Assembly (NCBI RefSeq): GCF_036373705.1 | Contig: NC_089866.1 | Coordinates: forward strand, 21,056,501 to 21,120,500 | Origin: Amia ocellicauda | Lineage: Eukaryota; Chordata; Actinopteri; Amiiformes; Amiidae | DNA: 64,000 bases | Direction of reading: 5' to 3' | In this document: positions 49,641 through 62,717 of the stretch, in pieces | Position numbering within the stretch: position 1 is the stretch's first letter | How the letters are laid out: the number at the start of each line of letters is the position of its first letter | Position numbers and translations under genes: made by a program | Notes under the pieces: generated by a model | What the model was told of the DNA's origin: nothing | Databases searched by the model: none | What the model saw: only the letters and a program-made list of their open reading frames with translations

Positions 49641-52600
49641 CTGGCCTGTATGTTTCAGTGGCTTAGGCTTAATACTACCGTTTCAGCTAAAAACAACAAT
49701 CTGGTGGCCGCAGGTCTGGGGTTTGCCATTTTTAGGCTCATACATTTCAATAAAAGCATTTTAAAGAATCGTTTAAATATGCTGGTAAAATGTATATACA
49801 CTGAAATTAGCCATTACATAAATCTTACGATAATAAGGTGTGTGTGTGTCTCTCTCATACTATATATATTTTGGCCAGTGTGGAGTCCCCTCATTGATTT
49901 ACATGCGTTTGGCTCAGTGCAGTTTGGCTTGGATGCGCTAGTCCCGTATATTTACTGGAAAGCCCGTTTTCCATACCTATTCAGACAGACTCCCTTCAAG
50001 ACTAAACTAGGCCTTGCCTGGCAGGAAGTATTGCCAGTGTGGAATCCTCCGTGCATGTCTGGTACACAGGCTGCCGTCTGCGGCGTTCAGAGCAGCATTC
50101 ACAGGTTTAGTGGAGGGGCAGAAAGTGAGGTGGAGTGAAAAGTCCCCCAGCTGGCCCTTTTCAGGCAGTGATTTACAAGCATGATACTCCGGCCTGGCAC
50201 AGGAAGCAGGACATGAGGCAGGAAGTACAATCAATCATAAATCTGCTTTTTACAGCTTGTCCGTGGTGTTTATAAATACTGCTGAAGCATTTTAAACAAA
50301 AGCCCTTATAAAAACAGTGCAGCAGCTCGTATACCTACCTGAATCTCATCAACCAGCAATACAGCTGCGTGTTTATTTTGAAATGGTTGTTATTTAAAGA
50401 GACACTTCCCTTGCCAATTCTAGTTTGCTCATTATAAATAGCGTCAGCTGACCTGCCAGTTATTTCTAATCCACAGAAAGTTACCCGTGACCTAGTGAAA
50501 TATCACACACAAAAAGGTTTACCTCAAGGATAAGGAAGTCTGGAATTACATAGTAATAAATGCAAACATTGAAGGAGGGAGATTTGGATCAGAAATCTGC
50601 ACTAAAAAAAAAAAAAAATCAGATGCTGTTTTCCATCAGTTATAACTTCTCATCCGTCTATCATTGTTGTTTGCTGTGCAAACTGTTCAGTCTTTTACAT
50701 AAAGCAAGCCCTCCTAAGTAGAAGACTTGTACTTGAAAGGTGACCAAATCTATGTGTGAAAGATAAGAACAAGGTTGCTTTTGTATATATATATCACTGC
50801 TAATGACAATTGATTTTAAAAACTTTTTTCAATAATATTCTTTAGTATATATATTTTTTTACTTTTTACAAAAATGAGGAACGTATTAACCATTTCCCAC
50901 CCAGACAGTAGTACAGCAAAGGGGGACATATACTATAAACAGTGAATTTAAACCATAGTAAAGTGGGTCTAATATGTGTAACAGGTCTCCTTTATGTAGG
51001 TGAGCCAGGACTAAGATACAGCACCTACTGTAAGATATTTTAATGGTTGTTTATTTAAGGAACAGAAAGGCTTTTTTTTACAGCTGGGGTGGGTGCAGTT
51101 AGGGATATTCCCCAGAGCAGTGGCTTAAACTTTCAGTCTACTGACAGGGGGAAACAGTCCATTGCTTTTAACAAGCCTTCCCTTTCTGCTGGAGCTTGTG
51201 CTACTGAAACATTTAATACGGCATGGTGAGGACGTGTGGAGCACACATCCACAGAATCGTGATTTGTTTAGCAGTAACCTTCGCAAAAAATGACTGGTGC
51301 CAATGTTATCCAAGTTGAACTGCTGCCAGGTGTCCGATTTCATGGACAGCTAAGGTATTCTTGATTTACAAGTACATTAGTAAATTTCTATATATTTTTT
51401 TACAACCAGAAAACCAAAACAAATGCCACGGCCAAGTGGGCTCCTCTTAAACTTCACTGAAGTCTAGCTTTATTGTGTGTGTCACTGAAAGGGTTTGATT
51501 AATGTCAGGCCTAATTATGATGAAATAACACTGTCATAGCTGGAGTAACATTGATGCCACTGTGGCATTGCAGCACAGCGAAAAAACAACAACAAATAAG
51601 ACCTGAATCTTAAAAACAGTGACTATGGAATTCTGGATTCAAATTCATTACCTCAGTTTGTTAACATGCTGTTTTTGCCCTACAGTAATGAATGCGTATT
51701 CCCTAGGATTTCCTAAAACTGCCTATATTCTGGTAAAGATGATAATTACTGTAATTTTGAAGCATAAAGAACTTTGCTTTTTTTTCCAAATGAAAACTGT
51801 TAAAGAGTAATCAAAATGTAGTCTGCTGTTAAGTTCAACAGTGAAACAAAACCTTTTTTTTAATGATTTGTGGACTAAGGAGAAAAATGAAATGTGCTTA
51901 TTAAATGCAATTTTACAAGGATGACTGTAGAGCTGATACTGTTAAGTTGTTACAAGAAAGATTTAAAGGAAGGTAGTAGACTTTAAAGACAGAAGTAAAG
52001 TAGCTTATCTTAAAGCCATAATTATAGCCTTGACAGTGCCATGTTGTCTTTGCTCAGAAACCACCTTTCTTCCGATACATGTCAGGACAACCACTGCCAG
52101 TGCTGTCATTATGAGGCAGTCTGGGGCACTTCTTTATGAAAAAGGATGCATGGAATCAAGAGTAAACTGGTCACACCAGTCATTAAACCTGATTTATGGG
52201 TCATATTGTTACAGCCATAAGCAACAGGTTAGGGCAGTGTGGTTGCATTCTACTTCTCCGAGTTGTGCAAGTACTTTGCAGATTCCAAAGAGGTCATGCA
52301 GTGCAACTCTGTCAGCCCACTGGCGGGAGACTCTTTTCTTCAAAGCCATTCTGGAGATATTCCTGTAGGCAAAATAATAATTGGGGTGATCCTGCCATAC
52401 CCCATGAAGGAGATAACAGGGACTCGTCCATTGCAATATGTGGTCGTTTAGCAGCAACTACATGCTAATGATGTAGAAGGTGGCATAAAACAACAACAAC
52501 AACAAAAAACACGATTTTGACAATGACAGACAGTGGGCTCTGCATGTTCAAGTGTCTTTCTTGGATCACAATTTATACTTCTTTCAAAAATGCTTTTCAA

Positions 52601-55600
52601 CCTGACGGACCCATTACACAAAACAATACCTTGACCTTTTTGCTACCAATGGCTGGAGTGGTTGATGAAGGTATGAGCAGAGTTGAAGATGGAGAGAGCG
52701 AGAGAGAGAGAGAAATGTTCTAAGACTCTTGAGGTGTAATGTTTTACTTAATTTTTATCCTTGTTATTATTTTCCTAACGTCTTGACAATTTATGTGCTT
52801 GTAAAATACTTTCATGTTGTATATGTGGCAATAAGGCACTTCATAATTCCTTTATATTTTTGTATATTTCCAATGTCGATGCTTTTTTTTGAATGATGGA
52901 TAAAGAAAATAATTTAAAGAGACAAATATATATCTTAATAAAAATGTTTAAAAACCCTGAATGATGTGTTGTCCAATTGCTTATCCTCAACATATCAGTC
53001 AGTACTACAGTGGCACAACAATGAAACTGATGCCCACCAATATGAATAAAAATACCCAAACTGTAAACAGAATTCCACTGTATTCATATGTCACATTACA
53101 CAAACATTTGAAAAACCATGATTGCAATATTCTTTCAAAGATCGAACAAATTTATTACAATAACCCCATTTAAACTTAACTGCAATAGGCGCAAATAATT
53201 TTCAATATACTAATGGACATTTACAACAGCACTTAATCCTCAGTCATTCTTTAAAAAATAAAATAAAAAAAGCAATCACAGCCCCACAATCACTCAGCAG
53301 AAACAGAAACATTTCTCTTTCATTGCCAAGGAAATTCATTTAATTTGTGCTGTTTAGAAAGAAGGAAGTTTCCCAGACATCCAGGGACCTCATGGAAAAG
53401 GTCACACAATTAATGTGGCCAGCTATTAAAATTGAAAAATCTGCCCTAACACTTTAGGAAAGTCAAACAGTCCCTTTGAAGTTCGGGCTGAGATCTCCAA
53501 CTCCACTCTGCAGTCAGTCCTGTTCTCATTAGACTCCCAACAGCATCAGACTTCACTCTTTAAATCTGTCACCATAGCACGTAAATATTTCACCCATTCT
53601 TTTTACATGGATATTCATTTTAATCTTCAGACTCGTTATTCTTTCCTGCAATGGTATGCAAAAGAGGACACTCAGCAGGCACACATCTCACTGCAGAACT
53701 GGTTCTTTTAAAGAGACATGTCTACTACTGAGAGAGGTGGGTGTTTAGAAAGGAAGCTTCAAACTGTTACTTAAAGAAAACAGACAAGATTCCAGCGGAG
53801 AAGTATAGTTATACTGAAAACATCCTGGCCTGCACTTGGATGAGTTGTATACCATTGTTGGTTTAACTAAATCATGCTTCTCATTCATGCACAGATAAAA
53901 GATACAATTTGTTTATGAAATCCATGCAGCAAATGTATTTTCAGCTTGTTAGATAAGAAGCATTCTAAAAACAAATCATCGATCAAAATCAAAGCAAGAA
54001 AAGAAGAATAAACTAAACTGCATCTGCTGTAGTCAAGTGGAACTTCACCAAAAGTGCTCAATCACTGGGACAAAATACTTCCAAGTGTTCAGAGCAGTTT
54101 AGCAAGATTTCTGAAGGCAACAATTCAATAAAGTTGCAATGTAATAGTATGTAATAATACAATAAAGTGCTTCAGTATTCAGCACTCAAGGGAACCATGC
54201 AAACCTTTTATCTCAAACTCCTGATGCATTAGTTAATTCAGACCAGGACCCCACATCAAAGATACAGTAACTATTTGTAACACAATACAGCATGCATGTC
54301 AGATGAGCACAAGCCGGCAATACCGAAAAAAAAAGTTACAAGCAAAGTTGAATATCAGGAATTAGAGTAATCCTATATACCAATTTATATTGCTGGCGGT
54401 GTGCTGGAAGTCACGTTTAAATACCTCCAAGACCTTTTAAAGGTCATCCTTGAAGGATTAGGGGGTATCAGATTCAGCCAGAACACACAAGAGAAAGCCC
54501 GGGTGAGACAAAAGACCTAGACATGCTATGTATAATAGAGACTCCTGTGCTGAACATTTCTGGAAGGGCTGGTTCCTAAAAGTTGATGAATGACCGACTT
54601 AGTGGAAGATTACACAGCAATCATTAACCATCCGGGTTTAAATGCCACACAAAGCATCCATAACTCAGAGCATTTCAAGCAACATGGGACACAATAATAG
54701 GAAGACTACAGTTCATTAAATGCTAAGGGATCTGGTGTTGGGGGCTTGGAGGACAGCTAACTTGGAATAAATCAGTAAGCAAATAAACGTGGGACGGTAA
54801 AAATGACTATTAAACACAGATATCACACAGGAATGCAGGAGTTATCTATCAGTGTCAATTGCTACAAGTCTGATAAGTTGACTTATTAAAACACATTTTG
54901 CATCTGGGACAATGGTACTCAATTAACGGGAAAGGCTTTCCATTTCTACACAGCCCTGCCACATTACAATGAACAGCCTGAGCACAGAGACCATGCTCTG
55001 TGAATAGACTGGGCCCCAAGCACCTACACCAAACTCCTGTTGTGCCCCACGCTAAATCCCCCCCACACTTACTGGTCCTCCTCACACAACATCGCTGTCA
55101 GTCACTCTCAGGATGTACAAGGGGAGCCAAGGCTAATTCCTCACAGCATTCAGGAGAGACGCTGCTGAAGAAAGAAGAAAAAATAAATAAATAAATAAAC
55201 ATTAAACTCACCTTATATATACAGTGCATACACACAGAGGACTTACAATTTATATTACAAATTGATCAGTCCAAATTTAACCAGAAACAAATGTTTATGG
55301 AGAATTTACAGGAAATGTGTTTCACCAGAGAGAAGATCATTTTCAATGGGTTGCACGTTATAAAGAATAGGAAGGTGGGGTGGGGGAGGTTCTTGTCATA
55401 GAACATGACTGAAACAAGAAAAGCACTACTTGTGGAGGCTTGTTATTTCAACTGGAAGCAATGTGATATGAAAGGATCTCAGCACACATCAGTGATTTGT
55501 GATGACATGTTAACCTGTATCTGCATTTCGAGCAGCGATTCCTATTATACCTAAAATAATGATATTCAAGGAGTTGCAGGTTGGGGGAATTAAAGAATCT

Positions 55601-57124
55601 CACAAGATCAATTATGAGGAAACATTCTGTTACCAACAACCTCACTCTTCTCCAGAATCAAGCCCTTGATACACAGTTCTAAAGCACGGCACTGGATAGA
55701 GACTGCCCAGAGGTGTGAAACATCTCCCTTTCAAAGCCACACCTATCGCACATATTCTCCTTCCACTATTAACAGGCACAGAGGACAGGGAGTGCAGAAA
55801 GGCTCAAACGCAGGTAGACTCTCAGACATTTAAACCCCAGAAATGCTATATGCTCAAAGGGTTGTTTTTTTTGCAGGAGATTCAATGCATCATTGTACGC
55901 TTTGAAAAATAAGTCTGCCAACCTAGGAACGGATTAAACCTACATTTAAAGGAAATGTCACTGCTTGCGTTAATGAAAGACCCATCAACTGAGTACCGAA
56001 GACTTTCAGAAGCATTTCTAATTGTTGTGCACAAAAAGATCTCAGTTGCCACTGACTGGAAGGAGAGCTGGAAAAAACATGAATAAAATAAAATTTCCTC
56101 TTAGCTTGGGTTCCAGGAGGGAATAACTTGCTTTTTTGCTCCCAGCAGTGAAAAGCATCAACACCTCATTTTTCACCTTCAGTATAATTTATCCGTACAG
56201 GATTAAGATGTCACAGAGCTGCTACTGGATTAATGGAAGCTGCTGCACCATTTCGCTCTCCAGTAGACCCTGATGCAATGGGAGGACTGACTGATGTTTT
56301 GATCCAGATCTAGATATTTTAAGTTGTAATTTTCTAGTTAGTAAAATATTATTACAAATAGTTTCCCAACAGAATACTCAAAATATACATTCCAACACAG
56401 TGAGTAGAGGAACGGGGAAAACAACTTGAAGTATTCCGAGTTCATTGGTGAGGCCTACCAAACTTTCTGGTTTCTGGCAATATTTATAAAAGCAAAGGAC
56501 AGTGCTTTACAAAACACACCCTGTATAGCCTTTATGCTGCATAAAATGTCTGTTCATTCTGTCTAAAAAGTTTAATAACTTATTTTAAATCTTTGCTGAC
56601 ACAAAACATGTAGAAAGTTGAATATCTGATAATAGACTGGGCCCTTTTTCAATTCTCTGATGCATGGCTGAACACAAATAATTGCTTTGGATATTGATCT
56701 TTTACCATCGTAACAATATAAGTTATTTCCACTCCTTGGGGACCATTTCAATTCACCATTACAGAAGCAGAGACAATCCCATCTCTTATTTACACAAGCC
56801 ATAGGCTTTAAGTTAAAAAAGCATAGAAACATGTATCTATCAAATATGAGACGTTTCTGGTAGTGTTTTCAACACACAGAATCTCAAAGCCCCGTCTCCA
56901 TTTATCTGTAATCTGACCCTGGCAACCATTTGCAGGCCCGTGCAGATTGACACTGCAGTGAAGATTTACTGCTGCAGGTTTTCACAAACATATGGGCTCC
57001 CATCCAGCCAAAACGGCACATTTACTCCCAGTTTTAGCAGTCATTTGCCTAGCTGCTTCAGTTCCTAAGATATAACACTAATACAGGTTTTTGACATGAG
57101 GATGTTACCCATTTTTACAATATA
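49641..57124. other. rflna: gene-free stretch after rflna
   Basis: No further exon is supported. The part to about 52950 remains rather T-rich and contains another AATAAA (52937-52942), so a longer rflna 3' UTR is possible. Beyond about 52970 the + strand looks A+C-rich: 54001-54120 counts 68 of 120. Simple repeats include an A-run near 50606-50619, (AAC)n near 52489-52505, GA-rich sequence near 52690-52710 and (AAAT)n at 55180-55199. Confidence 0.5.
55180..55199. repeat. (AAAT)n microsatellite
   Basis: Five AAAT-type units in tandem in a non-coding stretch. Confidence 0.85.
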
Positions 57125-57350
57125 CAGTGAGGGAAAAAAGTATTTGATCCCCTGCTGATTTTGTACGTTTGCCCACTGACAAAGAAATGATCAGTTTATA
57201 ATTTTAATGGTAGGTGTATTTTAACAGTGAGAGACAGAACAACAGCAAAAAAATCCAGAAAAACGCATTTCAAAAAAGTTATAAATTGTTAATGTTAATG
57301 AGGGAAATAAGTATTTGACCCACTATCAATCAGCAAGATTTATGGCTCCC

Positions 57351-57445
57351 AGGTGTCTTTTATACAGGTAACGAGCTGAGATTAGGAGCACTCTCTTAAA
57401 GGGAGTGCTCCTAATCTCAGCTCGTTACCTGTATAAAAGACACCT
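57351..57445. repeat. internal 43-bp palindrome of the Tc1 element
   Basis: Bases 57351-57393 are the exact reverse complement of 57403-57445, separated by nine bases. It begins AGGTGTCTTTTATACAGGTA and lies just upstream of the transposase start. The palindrome occurs in other copies of this family as I recall them, so it belongs to the element and is not a local rearrangement. It could form a strong hairpin in a transcript reading into the transposase. Confidence 0.92.
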
Positions 57446-57492
57446 GTCCACAGAAGCAATCAATCAATCAATCAGATTCCAAACTCTCCACC

Positions 57493-58505
57493 ATGGCCAA
57501 GACCAAAGAGCTGTCCAAGGATGTCAGGGACAAGATTGTAGACCTACACAAGGCTGGAATGGGCTACAAGACCATCGCCAAGCAGCTTGGTGAGAAGGTG
57601 ACAACAGTTGGTGCGATTATTCGCAAATGGAAGAAACACAAAATAACTGTCAGTCTCCCTCGGTCTGGGGCTCCATGCAAGATCTCACCACGTGGAGTTT
57701 CAATGATCATGAGAACGGTGAGGAATCAGCCCAGAACTACACGGGAGGATCTTGTTAATGATCTCAAGGCAGCTGGGACCATAGTCACCAAGAAAACAAT
57801 TGGTAACACACTACGCCGTGAAGGACTGAAATCCTGCAGCGCCCGCAAGGTCACCCTGCTCAAGAAAGCACATGTACAGGCCTGTCTGAAGTTTGTCAAT
57901 GAACATCTGAATGATTCAGAGGAGAACTGGGTGAAAGTGTTGTGGTCAGATGAGACATATTCAAGCTCTTTGGCATCAACTCAACTCGCCGTGTTTGGAG
58001 GAGGAGGAATGACTCCAAGAACACCATCCCCACCGTCAAACATGGAGGTGGAAACATTATGCTTTGGGGGTGTTTTTCTGCTAAGGGGACAGGACAACTG
58101 CACCGCATCAAAGGGACGATGGACGGGGCCATGTACCGTCAAATCTTGGGTGAGAACCTCCTTCCCTCAGCCAGGGCATTGAAAATGGGTCGTGGATGGG
58201 TATTCCAGCATGACAATGACCCAAAACACACAGCCAAGGCAACAAAGGAGTGGCTCAAGAAGAAGCACATTAAGGTCCTGGAGTGGCCTAGCCAGTCTCC
58301 AGACCTTAATCCCATAGAAAATCTGAGGAGGGAGCTGAAGGTTCGAGTTGCCAAACGTCAGCCTCGAAACCTTAATGACTTGGAGAGGATCTGCAAAGAG
58401 GAGTGGGACAAAATCCCTCCTGAAAAGTGTGCAAACCTGGTGGCCAACTACAAGAAACGTCTGACCTCTGTGATTGCCAACAAGGGTTTTGCCACCAAGT
58501 ACTAA
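57493..58505 (+). pseudogene. Tc1-like transposase, frameshifted
   Basis: The start codon at 57493 follows CTCTCCACC and gives [21 protein letters not shown] paired-type DNA-binding region follows ([12 protein letters not shown], then [14 protein letters not shown]), then the first catalytic block (VLWSDET) at about 57943-57957. Just after it the frame is lost: small length differences between 57957 and about 58020, compared with intact family members, leave an aberrant tail ending at 58182. A second frame carries the rest: [22 protein letters not shown] sequence, HDNDPKHTA (second D), [11 protein letters not shown] (E) and the tail [11 protein letters not shown], with stop at 58503-58505. 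The usual LWREL after PIEN reads LRREL here. The coding length is near the family's ~340 residues. The copy looks young but inactive. Confidence 0.9.
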
Positions 58506-58712
58506 GTCGAAGGGGTCAAATACTTATTTCCCTCATTAACATGCAAATCAATTTATTACTTTTTTGAAATGCATTTTTCTGGATTTTTTTGTTGTTATTC
58601 TGTCTCTCACTGTTAAAATACACCTACCATTAAAATTATAGACTGATCATTTCTTTGTCAGTGGGCAAACGTACAAAATCAGCAGAGGATCAAATACTTT
58701 TTTCCCCCACTG

Positions 58713-58733
58713 TATATATATACACACACACAC
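58713..58733. repeat. (TA)n(CA)n microsatellite
   Basis: Alternating TA (58713-58722) followed by CA units to 58733, directly abutting the right end of the Tc1 element. Confidence 0.9.
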
Positions 58734-60451
58734 GGACAAAATATAACAATACAAAAAATGTATTGTAAGGTTAAATAATATTCACGGAATAAAGAAAAAC
58801 TGGAAAGGCAATTTAGAATACTGCAAAATGTCACTGCTGCATTTTCTCCCATCGAACTCAATTTGTTTTCAAAGCTCCCAGCAGCTCAGATTTGCCAGGA
58901 TGTCTCCTGTTTAACGAAGAGCCTTTTTGGTTTAGATATTACTCAACATTCCCAGTGTTAGCTTAATACATCATGGAGTGTACTGATGATATATTAACAT
59001 AACTTGTAACTGCATACAGTGTGACAATGAAAAGTGCTGTGATACAATGCTATTCTTTGTAAAACTTTGACAAGGTGGAAAGGGCCTCACTGTCAGTATG
59101 ACATACGGTCCACTTGTGGATATGGCAGGAAAGATAAAAAGCCGACATGAAAGCCTTCGCTAACAAAATCGTTTTCAAAAACAATACATAAAACTAATCC
59201 TGAGTGCTTCCTTTTTCTTATTCCAAAACAAAATCCTTTGTACTTTTGAACGTCTTGCGGTGAAACATACTGACAGTGGACGGAGCTTGCACTCAATCTG
59301 GCTTGGCCTGGTACCAAGCTTTTGTGGGGAAGGGTGACACATTTATAAGGTGCATCAGAAATGAAATATATATTAGTCCACAAGGAGTAACGGCCGTGTA
59401 TGATTTCAGCACAGAAGTGTCGGATTCACTCCTACCACAGGAGACTTTCGGGGCATGGAGAGCGCTGGGGACGGGCAGACACTGGGCTGCACTGATCTGC
59501 TTCAAAGGGAGATGTGTTTTGAAGTATCTCTTACATCTGAAACCTGGACCAAAGCCTTCCAGTTTTTTCCTTTGGCTGATGCAAACAGCTCCCCCTTCCC
59601 CTTCACTGCTGAGCCAGAGTCCCAGCCAGCCCAGCCACCTACACGAAACACAATCCCTTTTACAGCCCAAGAAGGAGCACTGATGACCTGTTTAATATCT
59701 GTGTGGTGTCTGGGAGAGCAGCCTGGTGTTGGTGGCTGCCTACAAAACAGACTCGTCCTTCCCTGAGGATTCATCGAGAAACCTAGTTTTGTTTCGATTC
59801 TGTAGGCAAAGGAAAGAAGACATGATCATATCAAAATGTGTTGTTGTTTACAGGTCTACAGGCACATGTGACTGCATTTCACAGGGTCTGTTTCATTACA
59901 TCTCTCTTTCCCCCACCTTTCTTCTCCCCTAAACATCCCTCTCTGGAAGCTAAAACACTCAGTCAAAAGATAGATTTTGCAGCTTCTGGGAAACTGACCA
60001 AAAAAACAACACAAACGTTTGAAAAAAATACAGGAGCAATGAATTGTTGTACTTTGTTTTTTTTTTTCCAGCATGAACACAGTAGCAAAACTAAGCCATG
60101 TGATGAACTGCACACGGACGAAGCCATGAATTACAGTCAATAGAAACACTAGGTCCTGCAACATTATTCTGCATTTCACTCTCTAGTGTTACAGGAAAAG
60201 TTACAAGAAACTACAAACAAATCTCGAAATGCCATCGCACGGAAGAAAACAGTAGAAACATTTGCCAATGTACGTTTGTATGATAAAGGACTTCTCATTA
60301 CATTAGCCTCAATTAAAAGAGCCACTTTAAAAATGAACGAAGCCACTTGTAGGGATGTAAACTGCGATAAATAATAATACATTTATGTTGCCTTACCTGG
60401 TAGGAAATCCGAAAATCGTCCAAGTGTCGCTTTACAAAATAAAGCCAGCAA

Positions 60452-60454
<3 letters not shown>

Positions 60455-60518
<64 letters not shown>
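60455..60518 (+). repeat. (TC)32 microsatellite
   Basis: Thirty-two perfect TC dinucleotides without interruption. This creates a spurious open frame of alternating Ser and Leu. Perfect tracts of this length are usually length-polymorphic. Confidence 0.98.
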
Positions 60519-60521
<3 letters not shown>

Positions 60522-60837
60522 TTCTATTTTCGCAAACTGCTTTTTCTAATTTCCGAGTTATTGGTTATACTAGCTTGGAAAATGTTACAACTGTACAATA
60601 CAACAATAAAGATACATTAGGTAAATGTGCTTGTTTTGTTAATGAGGATTTGGTCACCTGCTGCAATGCACGCAGTGTGTGTTAATTCTCATGTATGTGA
60701 CTATTTGGGCTTGTTTGTTGGTGTTTTGCCATCATTTGAAACACAAAACCAAAGACACGCCATTTTGCGACCTTCCACTTAGCGACGCCGCGGCGGAATA
60801 ACCTTTGACCTTTCACTCGCAAATGTATTTTATTATG

Positions 60838-61010
60838 CGTTTATTTATTTCATGGCGCTTATTCGGTGCGACTCACAATTACAAAAGTGCGCTTTTAAAA
60901 TCAATACAAAATACAATTTTGGCATGACAAACGTGCAGTCCATAGATGGGGCAAAGCTAGTCGTCTGGAGGAGCAGCTGAGTCGAGGAGTCGTTGAGGGG
61001 GAGGCAGATT
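60838..61010. repeat. second copy of the 10-kb dispersed repeat
   Basis: GGCGCTTATTCGGTGCGACT, followed by ACAATTACAAAAGTG, TCAATACAAAATACAAT and a CGTGCAGTCCATAGATG block, lines up in order with 10090-10258. The borders are approximate. The family is not identified, but the two copies in this window support a dispersed repeat. Confidence 0.5.
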
Positions 61011-61530
61011 ACATTATTTAACTAACAGACTAAACATTAACAAACATAAGAAAATAAATACACTAACCAGCTCTGCCAAGTTAAAATATATATTTGGTGT
61101 GCCATTTCCCCCACATATCCCGATTGTATCAACCACATCTAAGCTAATACAAATGTTCTGTGGTTCCACTACATATTTGTAGATCAAATGCATACATGCC
61201 TATTTCTGTGTCCATAGTCGGTCAGTACCTATTTGTTAAAAGTTATTCCTTGCCCAGGTGCTTAAAAGGGGTTAAACTGACACTGAGCAGCTACCTTTGT
61301 GTCATATTTAGGAGGACTCTTGTTTGTCACATCCTATCGACCTTGGTATTGGAATCTACTTTATTTGATAGTAAACTGTCCTGGACTTTTGTCTCATCAA
61401 TTCATCAAGGATATCCCCATTCTTCCTGCTGGGCACCTACACAGTAAACCCTGCACTCCTCTCTCCTGTTAGTATTTAATGCACTTCTGCAGATGCCTTA
61501 CTCTGTGGGAAGAAGAAAGAACGAATGAAG

Positions 61531-61555
61531 GAAACAAACAAACAAACAAACAAAC
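61531..61555. repeat. (AAAC)n microsatellite
   Basis: Six AAAC units in tandem in non-coding sequence. Confidence 0.9.
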
Positions 61556-62717
61556 CTTGAAGCCAGCTTTACTCAATGTGTTTTGTTTGATACGTGGCAA
61601 TACATTACACAAAGACTTCCTTCTTTGTATCACTTCTCTGCATCAGAAGTCTAAGGGAACACATGGCAAAATTAGGTCAATCCCCCCCTTAAAAATGAAT
61701 GTAGTGATGAATCTGTGATCCCGACAATGGAAGGGCACAGTACAGTATCCAACAGGACACACTATTTTGGACAGGGCCTTATGGAAAGATAGGGACCTTG
61801 GCGCTGCCCTAAAAGGAACTGGAAAACACCAGTGAGCGAGGTAAACAAGCACAGCCTCACACACGCTCCCCCCGGGCGGCCAAGCAGAGATCTGGGCTGC
61901 AGGCCAGTGTCACCAGGACAACATGCCACCTATGCTGTTTACTGTAGGCCTCTCGTCACCAGACTGAGAGATGACTTGTCAACATTAAACCATCACACCC
62001 CTGGCCAAAAATGGACCGCTGCCCCCGATTCTCCTGCTGGCTTGCTTGGTGAGAGTCAGCCCCTGTAATGTGTTTATGTGAATCCAGCCCAGATCTCTCT
62101 CCTTTCCTAGTATGTGAAACCACCAAGGGCAGCAGAACAGTCAGTGGGTTGTCCTTACTCAGGAAGAGGTTGTTCTAGAGACATCCAAACTCTGGTCCTA
62201 TCTACCCACACAGCAATACTACGGTATTTAAACAAGGAGGGCTCATGGGAACAATACAAAACATGAATGTTATTTCTGTCCATGGTATATATAACTTTAA
62301 GATATATGTATAACACATGTCCTATATTTAAGAACACAATAAATTACCTTGCAATACGTACTCTGTTGTTTTGAGGATGATTTCAAAATGTAAGTGCAGC
62401 ACCAAGGTCATAAAACATCCAATTCCTGTGTCAGTGCAATCTCAAGACTAGTATTTCAAAAACGAAAATCCTCTTTTGTGTTGCTGCAAGCCTGCATTTT
62501 ATTTTTCCTTTAGTAAACAGGGACCTCTAGTGGATCACTTTAGATACTTTATTTTACCTTTAATTTGCTTTACTGGGTTGTAAAACAGGGTAGAAAATAG
62601 ATACGACACTGATGTTTACAAATACTGAAATAATGTAATGGTTTCCCTGGCAGGAGTCGGTTAATAAAAATCTAAATACTAAAGCATTAAACTATTAAGG
62701 AGGAGTTTCATATACAT

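Larger units (their letters stand above)
57125..58712 (+). mobile_element. Tc1-like transposon, nearly full length
   Basis: The element starts CAGTGAGGGAAAAAAGTATT and ends in the complement (AATACTTTTTTCCCCCACTG), with TA on both sides (57123-57124 and 58713-58714). The inverted repeats extend for roughly 190 bp each (about 57125-57320 and 58507-58712) with few differences. Between the left repeat and the transposase lies a perfect 43-bp palindrome. The 1,588-bp length and the sequence match a well-known Tc1-like family present in salmonids, pike and other fish. The right flank is a TA/CA microsatellite (58713-58733). Confidence 0.93.
58734..62717. other. gene-free stretch with simple repeats
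   Basis: Open frames around 59276-59766 exist on both strands but match no family I know. The stretch contains the (TC)n and (AAAC)n microsatellites and the second copy of the dispersed repeat. No exon is supported. Confidence 0.5.

Noticed and set aside
49650..50138. 162-codon open frame on the + strand
   Set aside because: No motif, and it lies in the T-rich 3' flank of rflna.
59276..59774. Open frames on both strands (up to 135 codons)
   Set aside because: Mutually overlapping in several frames with low-complexity Pro/Ser peptides; no homology recognised.
60452..60685. 77-codon open frame of Ser-Leu repeats
   Set aside because: Produced by the (TC)32 microsatellite.
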